From Sambucus nigra (taxonomy: Eukaryota > Streptophyta > Magnoliopsida > Dipsacales > Adoxaceae), in NCBI GenBank assembly GCA_949130495.1, contig OX422211.1, forward strand, positions 449,204,219 to 449,268,218: a stretch of DNA of 64,000 nucleotides, given 5' to 3'. The stretch's first letter is position 1. Every line of letters begins with the position of its first letter. Of this stretch, positions 56,091 to 64,000 are shown piece by piece. Under the pieces are notes generated by a model that saw only the letters and a list, made by a program, of their open reading frames with translations, did not search any database and was not told the DNA's origin. Made by a program: the position numbers and the translations under genes.

Positions 56091-57572
56091 CAGGGTTGAA
56101 TTTGTCCTTCGAATGGATCCAACCCATCACCAGTTGGGGATATCTTATCAAGTCCAGTGTCGATGACTTCGACCCCATCCTCAGGGTTGGCAACGTCTTC
56201 AGGCTCAGTGACATCAAAGGGCTCATCTCTACGGGATCAGCGCTATCATCATCCACCTCTTTCAGAGCTTGGCCAAGACTAGGGTCAACAAAGCCAAGAC
56301 CAATGAAGTGATTTGGAGACAAGCTTCCAAACTCCTCGTGCTTAAGAGCATCCCATCGGCCAGCTACCCTGATACCCCTCTCGAGATAGTTAAATCCAAA
56401 ACCAACAAACTTATCAAAAGTTTTTTAGTCAGTAATGATTCTCTCCTCAGCATCGGCTAGTGGAGACTTGACAGCTTCATTAATCTTTTCTTGAAGAATC
56501 TCATCTTTGTCCTTCAAAGCCTTGGCATGGTCCTTCTTCAGACGAGTAGTTTATTCCCTCTCCTACTTCAGGTCCCCTTTTACCTTCTCAAGGTCGGCCT
56601 TTAAGGCACCCTCTATTTTCTCAACATCTCTCCCATTTGGATCAGGGGCATCCTTTTTAAGGTCCAGTCAGCCAAATGGTGAAGAGACACCACTCCCTAC
56701 AGGAAAAGATCAGACATATGAGTAGTGATGATTCAAAGAATGCATAGATAACACTTTAGAAAAAATTAATCATTAAAGTACCTAAACTGTCCTGTGAAAG
56801 GCAAACTCTGTTAGTAAAGGAACATCTAAATATTGAAGAAAACATTTGTCTTCCTTAATCATGATCCAGTCGATAGCATTAGTGTCATGCATACTATGGT
56901 CGATCACGGTATCTGCGATCTTTAGATGAGACAGACGAGCAACTAAAGCATCATCGGTGGATATGGGGATGCCACGATCAGTATTATGAGCTTTTGGTGG
57001 CCTAGTGGAAACATGGTCTGCAGGAGCTTTCCTATTCCTAGTAAGAGCATCAGCCTTGGATGTGCCTACAGTCTTCTTTATTTGAGCTGAGGGAGGGACA
57101 GTCTTACTGCCTCGTCTATTGATGATCTTAGAAAGATTGGGGGCCGACATCTCCCAAAGGTCGTCTGAGATACCGCCTGGTCGCTTTGCAGAAGGAGAAG
57201 TCTCGTAGTTAGCAACTCAGATAAATAAAAAGTACAAGACATTATGGGTAATACAATTTTAACACTTACGAAGATCTTCCAAAGGACCTCCCCCTAAGCC
57301 TGTCTGAGAAAGGTAATAGGGGGTTATCAGATGCTCATACTTGATGAGAAGACCATTATCATTATGGTAATGAAGGTCGGCGATGGCTTTAGTGTTGTCA
57401 GGACTTAACCTAGGGTCGGCCTTAGCCGAAAAAGAGGATTTGGCCCATCTCAAAGGTTTACTCATTTTAGAGGCTCCACATGCCTAGTTTGGACCAAATT
57501 TCTAGGCACCCGACACAAAGAAGCATCAAGGTTTCTAGTTGTTATTTGAAGTCTGAGAAACTAAGAGTAGGG
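56091..57572 (-). pseudogene. Element H antisense gene (3' part)
   Basis: From the cut at 57572: QTSNNN, stop, KP and MSKPLRWAKSSFSAKADPRL, then an intron (57269, donor GTAAGTG), then KRPGGISDDLWEMSAPNLSK, ISTDDALVARLSHLKIADTV and FAFHRTV, intron 56781-56697, then GVVSLHHLADWTLKKD, a coiled coil, GFGFNYLERGIRVAGRW and HFIGLGFVDPSLGQALKEVD, ending near 56091 after a frameshift. All blocks have counterparts in A. The acceptor of its first intron reads TGCAAAG where A has TGCAGAG, so the A-type AG is lost. Confidence 0.72.
56697..56781 (-). other. Intron 2 of the element H antisense gene
   Basis: Donor TTTAG|GTACTT at 56781, acceptor CCTGTAG|GGAGTGG ending at 56697, 85 bases, at exactly the place of intron 2 in A. 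Confidence 0.7.
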
Positions 57573-58027
57573 GTTCATCAAGGGAAATGAAGGAGCTCCG
57601 CGATGATGTTCAACGGGCGTATGTGATTGCTGCTGGGCTCCAGGGGATGTCACTCAATTACAAATTTTTTTCAAAAAAGGTCCTCGACGAGTGTGAGCTG
57701 ACGGCTACGACCAGAGCTGGTCAGATGCTCCAACAAGGTTGTTAGAGTTCGAAGAGCTTTCTTTTGTCAGGGGGTGGCTGAGTGCTTTGAAGGAGTTGCA
57801 AGTCTCGAGGAACTTGATGCTCTGGTATCGCCATGATATTTCTACCTCTACCTTGATGCCTAACCCCTTCCGGAGGGATGATCGATGGATCCCCATCGAT
57901 GCCATCCCTCGGTAAATTATTAGAGTCGGATGTAAACGAGGTTGAGGAAGAGTTAGCTCCTTCTCCCGATGATGGACGAAGAGCTCGAGTGGATGATTAT
58001 ATCGCTCAGAGGCCTCACCCCCATTGA
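57573..58027 (+). pseudogene. Element I antisense gene, C-terminal remnant
   Basis: EMKELRDDVQRAYVIAAGL, KVLDECELTATTRAGQML, and after a frameshift PSMPSLGKLLESDVNEVEEE and DGRRARVDDYIAQRPHPH, ending TGA 58025-58027. It is homologous to the minus strand of element E at about 51140-50690. The upstream exons are lost at the junction. Confidence 0.65.
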
Positions 58028-58676
58028 GATTTTTCCAGTTGTTATTTTTTGTATTTTTGGTAATGTACATGCTTTGGGCGAGCTCGCCGACTAAACATGT
58101 ATCACCGTTGTTGTAAATATGATGAATTAATATAAAGTTTATGTTTTGGGCGAATTTGCCGACTAAATAAGTGTATTATATTTTTCATATTCTTGCTGCT
58201 TTATGATCTTCTAAGGTTGTGTTGTTACGCAAGTGTCCTCCTAGTCCAGTATAATATCGAGATACCATTGTGCACCACTTTACCTTTTAGCTCGTGTCAT
58301 CACACTCCCTTAGGCCTAAGTGTGGCAATTGGCGAGGACACACCTGGTATTGGATGCTTTATCCGATCAGGATTTTATTCAACCAAAGAAGGTTTGATAA
58401 CCAGTATAAAATTTGGCCATATTGCCTAAGGATCCCCTGTAGGGCTTCATATATAGCTAGGGGCAATGCTAAGAGGTCCTTCGTATTTCATAACGATGAC
58501 CTGAGGAGGGATACTCCCCTGCTATGACGCACTGATCGATGTGCCTGCCATTTGGAAAAGATATGCGATAAAGCTCATTTAGTTGTTACTTATTAGAATG
58601 CAACCATTTAAATAACTTTCATTAATGACAAGGGAAATGAACTTCTAGTTCCATGACAAAAGAATAAAAGAAAGAT
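58028..58676 (-). repeat. Element I 3' UTR with 72-bp repeat pair
   Basis: Non-coding. TTTGGGCGA...GCCGACTAAA occurs at 58074 and 58146. It is the counterpart of the 76-bp pair in E. The rest matches E 49977-50500 in reverse, for example CCATTACCACACTTAG near 50342 and its counterpart near 58310. Confidence 0.75.
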
Positions 58677-59990
58677 CTAAAAATAGAATCTCTTGAGATT
58701 GGCTGCGTTCCATGCTCGTGGTATTTCTCTGCCTTCCATCATTTCCAAGTGATAGGCTCCCTACAGATCGTCTCTTGTTATCTTAAAGGGTCCTTCCCAG
58801 TTTGGGCCTAGCTTACCGTCTGATGGTTTTTCTGCACTGCCCAGGACTTTCCTTAGAACATAGTTCCCAACTCGGAATGTCCTTGGGTTAACCCTTTTGT
58901 TGTAATGCCTCACGATCTGTTGCTGATAGCTCGCTAGTTTCACTAGGGCTAGCTCTCGGCGCTCGTCAGCTAGGTCGAGCTCAGCGAGCAATGTTGCATC
59001 ATTATGGCCCTAGTCGACGAGGTTGGACCTCATTGTCGGCAAATCGGCTTCTAGTGGGATGACTGCTTCCATGCCATATGTCAGCGAGAATGGGGTTTCT
59101 CCTGTTGCTCACCGAGGAGTGGTTCGGTATGCCCATAGAATATGTGGTAATTCATTTATCCATGTGCCTTTGGCTCGCTCCAACCGCGTCTTTAATTCAT
59201 TGATCACAGTTTTGTTGGAAGCCTCAGCTTGGCCATTGCTCTGAGGGTAGGCCATCGAACTGAAGTGGTGTCTGATACCGTGTTCGTTACAGAAATTCTG
59301 AAAGCTTCCACTTTCGAACTGTGTTCCATTGTCGGTGATGATGGTTCTTGGGATGCCAAAGCGAGTGATTATATTTCTCCATATAAACCTTATCATATCG
59401 GCATCTCAGATGTTCGCCAAGGGTTTCGCCTCGATCCATTTGGTGAAGTAGTCAGTCGCAACCAACATATATTTGCGATTGCCGGTGGTGGTAGGCAGTG
59501 GTCCCACGATGTCAATTCCCCACTGGGCGAATGGCCATGGGATGAACATTGATTTTAGGTCCCTACCAGGCTGGTGGACCATATGAACGTGAAGTTGGCA
59601 TTTAAGGCACTTGCGGACATACATCGCGGAGTCCCTTTGCATGTATGGCCACCAATAACCTTCCTTCATCGCCTGAAAAGCCAGAGATCTTCTTTCGACA
59701 TGGCTTCCATAGACTCCTTCGTGAAGCTCATGTAGAACTTGCTCGACATCCCCCCGGTGAACGCATTGGAGGTAGGGTCCGGAGAAGGATCTCTTATACA
59801 AGTTGCCCTCTGGAGATAAGTGAAAGCGAGCAGCTTTGACTCTTGTGTGGTGGGCAGTCTTTTTGTTATCTGGGAGCATGCCATCCTTCAAATAGTCCCT
59901 TAAAGGGTCCATCCAGTTGGGAGCTGATCCCACCTGGAGTACGTGTTTCTCGTCTGGTAGCCTGCTATCGTGGATGCTCGGATGAGTGAG
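58677..59990 (-). pseudogene. Element I integrase
   Basis: [20 protein letters not shown] and [19 protein letters not shown] form the zinc domain. The core [19 protein letters not shown] and NGQAEASNKT has the full D, D, E triad. The tail has [26 protein letters not shown] and WEGPFKITRDDL; pol ends TAG 58679-58677. In-frame stops: TGA at the AN(I)*DADM site near 59411, TGA 59111-59109, TAG 59012-59010 and one near 58761. The second and third are shared with E. Confidence 0.88.
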
Positions 59991-59999
59991 GAAATCAAT

Positions 60000-60430
60000 G
60001 GGGATGGTTCTTTTTAGGTCGCAGATGACTACCGAACTCAGGACTGCTAGGGCATCAGCATGGCTATTTTGCCCTCTGGGAAACTGCTGGACATTGATCT
60101 CTTCGAAGCTCGCCATTAGTTTTTTCACTAAGGCGAGGTAAGCTGCCATTCTTTCATCTTTTGCATTGTAATCTCCACTTATCTGATTGGAGACTAATTG
60201 GGAATCGTCGAACACTTGTAAATGCTTTGCTCCCAAAGTGTGTACCTTTTGGAGGCCGTCTATTAAGGCTTCGTATTCTGCTTCATTGTTGGAGGCTGCA
60301 AATCCAAGCCTGATTCCTTATTCAAGGATTGTATTCTCTGGGGTAACGAGGATAATGCCTACTCCTCCCCCCTTTGAATTGGAGGCTCCATCAACTAATA
60401 GTCTTCAGGTTTCCACTGTCGCTTGGTTCT
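60000..60430 (-). pseudogene. Element I second RNase H
   Basis: LLVDGASNSKGGGVGIILV, TPENTILE, stop, [18 protein letters not shown], then [18 protein letters not shown] and [12 protein letters not shown]. Asp, Glu and Asp active-site positions are intact. One stop lies near 60319. Confidence 0.82.
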
Positions 60431-60446
60431 CCGTTTGATTTGGTGG

Positions 60447-60935
60447 TTAAGGTTGGTTGGAAGGTTCCTTGCCCGTGAATTCGGCTATGAAATCAGCAAG
60501 GATCTGTCCCTTGATCGCGATCCTTGGTTGAAATTGGATGTCAAATTTCCCAAGCTCAACTGACCATTTAGACAGTCTACCTGACAAATCCGCTTTCCTC
60601 AGGACTGCCTTAAGGGGGTGCGATGTAAGGACGATGATAGTGTGGGCTTCGAAATAGTGCTTCAGCTTCCTCGAGGCCACTACTAGAGCAAAGGCGAGCT
60701 TATCCAGTGGTAGGTACCTCTTCTCGGCGTCGAGTAGGGTCTTTCTCGCGTAATAAACAGGGTGCTGGATTCCTACAACCTCGCATATTAACACAGAGCT
60801 GATAGTGTGGATGGAAACAGAGAGGTATAGGAACAAAGAATTTATTTGCCGTGGTCTGACGAGCAGTGGTGGAGAGCTTAAGTAAGCTTTGAGTTCGGCC
60901 AATGCTCGTGAGCAATCTGGGCTCCACTCTACCAT
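60447..60935 (-). pseudogene. Element I first RNase H
   Basis: VEWSPDCSRALAELKAYLSS, VYYARKTLLDAEKRYLPLDK, LAFALVVASRKLKHYFEAHT and IKGQILADFIAEFTGKEP are the usual blocks. The frame is open. It is the degenerate gypsy RNase H connected to RT. Confidence 0.82.
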
Positions 60936-61760
60936 TTTATTCCCTTTTAAAAGCTGGAAGAAAGGCTTGCATTTCTCGGAGGATTTAGAGATGAAGCGAT
61001 TTAAGGCAGCGAGCATACCAGTGAGCTTCTATACGTCCTGAATTATTCGAGGAGGTTGTACCCTGTTAATTACATCGACCTAGTCTAGGTTAGCTTCTAT
61101 GCCTCTCTTACTGACTAAGTACCGAAGGAATTTTCCTGACTGGACACCGAAAGAACACTTACTTGCATTAAGTTTCATTCGATACTTCCTGAGGATTTTG
61201 AAGGTTTTTGACAAGTCTGAGAGGTGATTTTCCTTTTTCTTACTTTTAACGAGCATGTCATCGATGTAGACCTCCATGGTGTTTCCCATCTGGTCCTTGA
61301 ACATCTTGGTGACAAGTCGCTGATATGTTGCCCCTGCATTCTTGAGCCCAAAGGGCATGACCTTGTAGCAGTATAATCCAACTGTCGTGATGAACGCTGT
61401 CTTGTCCTAGTCTGGGGCATACAAGGGGATCTGATGATACCCTAAGTATGCATCCAGAAAACTCATTCGCTCATGAGCTGAAGTGGCGTCCACTAGTTGT
61501 TCTATTTTTAGGAGGGGGAAACTATCTTTAGGGCACGCTTTTTTGAGGTCAGTGAAGTCGATGCAAACTCTCCACTTCCCATTGTTTTTTGGAACTACTA
61601 CTGGTTTGGATAACCACTTGGGGAATTGTAATTCCCGTATGGACCCTGCATCCAGCAATTTTTTGACCTCTTTTTCTACCGCTTTAGCCTTCTGGAGTGC
61701 AGTTCGTCGTGCCTTCTACGTGATTGGTTTGAAGGCAGGATTAACGTGCAGTTGATGGCA
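60936..61760 (-). pseudogene. Element I reverse transcriptase
   Basis: AGSIRELQFPKWLSKPVVVP, WRVCIDFTDLKKACPKDSFP, SFLDAYLGYHQIPLYAPD, MPFGLKNAGATYQRLVTKMF, the intact catalytic box YIDDM (near 61275) and MKLNASKCSFGVQSGKFLRY. Stops: TAG in ...PIT*KARRT near 61719, TAG near 61410, TAG 61082-61080 (shared with E) and one near 61041. No frameshift was noticed. Confidence 0.88.
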
Positions 61761-62520
61761 GACCATACTAGGATCGATTCCAGGCAGCTCGTATGGTTCC
61801 CATTCGAAAACATCTATATTGCATCTCAGCAGAGTTGTCAATTCCTTCTACTCATGGCCAGTGAGAGATTCTCTAATCAAGAAGACTCCATTACTGTCGC
61901 CATCTCCAGCCGCAACTTCTACGAGGTCCTCGACGACCCGCTCGGAGGGGAGGAACCTAGTCTCCTCTACTCCAGGTCTTCCGTACTTTAGTTTCTATTT
62001 AGAAGGTGTCAGACGTTCTTTAACTTTCTCGCTGGGCTGATCGGCCTTCTTCTCTGGCTTTGGTCGAATGGATGCTTTGAAGCATCTTCTTGCCATCGAT
62101 TGGTCGTCGTGGATCTCCATTACTCCTCGCTCGGTTACATACTTGAGTTTCTAATGGTAGGTCGAGGAGACTTCCTTCATTGCATAAAGCCATCCCCTGC
62201 CGAGGATGGCCTGGTATGGTGAGTCGATGTCAATTACCAAAAACTCGATCATCTTGGAGACGTTTCTAGTGCGCACCGATAGTACAATCTTTCCTAGGGG
62301 CATAGTTATTTTTCCAGTGAAGCCAACTAAAGGGACAGTAGCTTCCTTTAGGTCGGCGACGCTTAACTTCAACTTTCTGAATAGGTCGAGATACATTACT
62401 TCGGACGAGCTTCCTTAGTCGATGAGCAACTTGTCGACGTCAAAGTTAGCTATCCTGAGGGTAATGATCAGAGCATCGTGATGTGGGGTTCTCACTCCCA
62501 CCAGATCTTAATCTGTGAAA
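61761..62520 (-). pseudogene. Element I protease and connection
   Basis: LLID, stop, GSSSEVMYLDLF (near 62420) is the active site with the nonsense codon directly after the catalytic Asp. KLKLSVADLKEATVPLVGF, KIVLSVRTRNVSKMIEFLV and YQAILGRGWLYAMKEVSSTY follow. After a stop at 62151 come YVTERGVMEIHDDQSMARRC and, further on, the PGIDPSMVCHQLHV block near 61780. Confidence 0.8.
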
Positions 62521-62559
62521 ACAATATGCTAGTTATAGTTGACATCATTTGCTCGTCGA

Positions 62560-63980
62560 TGCTTTCCTGACTATGACTTTGCTGGATCGATCTGAAAAGC
62601 ATACATTATCCCTGTAAGTTTCTTCATCTCCATTCGAGCAGAATTTCCTTAGATCTGCTTGGCATCAGATGCCCCGTAAATTACCTGGTACTCATGCCCG
62701 GCGTCATCTTCGAGCACGTTGTCAGGTCTCGCCTCTCTTTTGGTAGCCACTTTCTCTGCCTTCTTCTCCATAAACTCGTTCGAATTCCCGAACTGGGCCA
62801 GCTGCTCGAGGTGAGACTTAAGAGCTTTGCAATGCTCAGTCTTATGTCCTCCCTCTTTGTGAAAAGAGCATCTTAACGCATTGTTCCTCTTCAAGGGATC
62901 TCCTCCAATCTTCCTGGGCCACTTGATGAATGTATCATCTTTGATCTTCGCGAGAATTTTGTAAATTGGTTCTTTGAAGACGGTGCTGACCGCCTGAAAT
63001 GCTTTTGACGCATCATTGTTCCTTCCGTTCTTGGAGCCATTTTTCCCCCATTCTTTCCTCCTTTATTTTGATTCTCAACTTTGTCATTGCCCTTGGTCGT
63101 GAGTTTAGCTCGAACATTTTCTCATGTACTGAGGCGGGTGACATCCTCCACCTTAGCGTACTTCTCGATGCGAGCCATTAGGTCATCAATAGTCATAGCC
63201 TCCTTCTTCGTCAGGGACTAGTAGAGAAGGGAAGAACTGGGTAGCCAAATTTTGAAAGAGGACATTGCCACTTCCTCCGAGCAATCCTCGATCTCATTGA
63301 ACAACTCCCAGTACCTCTTTGCGTAGTCTCAGAGGGTCTCTTGAGGCATTTTCTTCATTGTCAGCAAAGCATCCATCCTTTTGGGATGGGAGCTACTAGT
63401 AATGAGTCGGGATGTAAAAAGTTTGGCCAAGGATTTAGAACTCTTGATGGACCGATGGGGGAGCCTTTCGAACCACTTCTATGCTACGTCATGCAGGCTC
63501 GAGGGAAAAATTCAGCACATTAGCGTGTCCCGGTGGTTCCAGAGGGTCATGGCCTGTCGGTATTGCCTGAAGTGATCAATGGGATCACTTTTACCATCAT
63601 AAATCTTGAACATTTGAATGGAAAATTTCTTGGGGGCTTATTCTTCTTCTTCTTCTTCTTCTTCTTCTTCTTCTTCAATTTCCCTCGTGAAAGGTGATTT
63701 CATTTGGGTTTTGAGAGCTCGTCTAGCGAGTTCTCGAGTCAATCTGGTACCGTGATGGGCAGGATGTTAGTTTATCTCCCTGCGGACCAGATTTTGTATG
63801 TTCTCGTTGCTGCGAGTAGGGCTCTGGTAACAACGAGCTCTTCACAGCTGCTCACGGAGGTCTTCACCTGATTCGCCCCCCTCAACCTTTTGATATCCTC
63901 ACCTAGGGCTCCTTCCTCGGCTGCGAGACTTACTCGCCTGAGGGCTAGGAGTGCGGTATGGACGTCTCCTATTATCATAA
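62560..63980 (-). pseudogene. Element I gag
   Basis: A run of twelve Glu codons lies at 63676-63641, followed by the capsid domain: FKIYDGKSDPIDHFRQYRQA, KWFERLPHRSIKSSKSLAKL, MDALLTMKKMPQETL, stop, DYAKRYWELFNEIEDC, then KKEAMTIDDLMARIEKYAKV. The zinc knuckle near 62870-62829 reads CSFHKEGGHKTEHC with His as second ligand. Several nonsense codons and a frameshift near 63060. The N-terminus may lie beyond the window. Confidence 0.8.
63641..63676 (-). repeat. (TTC)12 microsatellite in gag of I
   Basis: Twelve perfect TTC units; on the minus strand GAA codons in the gag frame, giving an acidic run just before the capsid domain. Confidence 0.95.
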
Positions 63981-64000
63981 TGAAGATCTCTCTCCAGTCT

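Larger units (their letters stand above)
54709..57572 (+). mobile_element. Element H: 3' part of a Tat-like element close to A
   Basis: Enters at the integrase tail, followed by a 62-bp array and an antisense gene with the same exons as A. It is cut at 57572, inside the antisense gene, by the junction with element I. The part upstream of 54709 has been lost on the left side of E. Confidence 0.82.
57573..64000 (-). mobile_element. Element I: Tat-like retrotransposon, inverted relative of E
   Basis: On the minus strand: gag from 64000 (cut by the window edge), protease, RT, two RNase H domains, integrase ending at 58677, a 72-bp repeat pair, and the C-terminal end of the antisense gene on the plus strand. 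It is truncated at 57573. Its pol is the best preserved in the window: most of the sequence is open in one frame with single nonsense codons. Confidence 0.87.

Overview
This window is nuclear DNA of a flowering plant, most likely a eudicot with a repeat-rich genome. I find no convincing host gene, tRNA or rRNA. Almost everything recognisable is decayed transposable elements, chiefly Ty3/gypsy LTR retrotransposons of the Tat/Ogre lineage, inserted into one another. The evidence is Gag, protease, reverse transcriptase, double RNase H and integrase motifs in that order, LTRs with TG...CA ends, 5-bp target-site duplications, Helitron-type CTAG termini and tRNA-derived SINEs.

Layout. 1-431 is the end of an unidentified LTR. 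432-1885 is AT-rich DNA ending in a Helitron 3' terminus. 1895-3137 is one copy of a non-coding repeat (X). 3415-4311 (minus) is a relic coding five zinc-knuckle modules. 4503-4917 is the left half of a second X copy, split by element A (4918-23662), a Tat-like retrotransposon with both LTRs and GAGAT duplications. The 3' LTR of A is split by element B (17381-23633), a deleted Tekay/Del-like chromovirus with ATCTG duplications. X resumes at 23663-24742 and carries a reversed SINE with 15-bp duplications. Element C (24743-37235, Tat-like, 5'-truncated) is split inside integrase by the Ogre-like element D (28449 to about 36521). Reversed LTR fragments F and G (37678-38605) follow, then Helitron-type DNA (about 38606-44316), an unassigned stretch, and element E (45318-54708, 5'-truncated, ending in a 394-bp LTR). 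E abuts element H (54709-57572, integrase tail onward), which is joined to element I (57573-64000, minus strand), an inverted relative of E that runs off the window.

How the parts relate. A, H, E and I carry, between pol and the 3' LTR and on the opposite strand, a second gene with plant-type introns; A and E also show a TATA-like box and a leader intron for it. Removing two predicted introns from the A copy gives a 750-codon frame with only two nonsense codons, while gag-pol of A has about fifteen plus two frameshifts. D has an unrelated-looking antisense relic at the same place. Each Tat-type element also has its own short tandem repeat in the 3' untranslated region: 129 bp in A, 62 bp in H, 48 bp in D, about 169 bp in C, 76 bp in E and 72 bp in I. 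E and I share three in-frame stop sites in pol.

Limits. All alignments were done by eye. Family names rest on remembered motifs, and domain edges are approximate to tens of bases.
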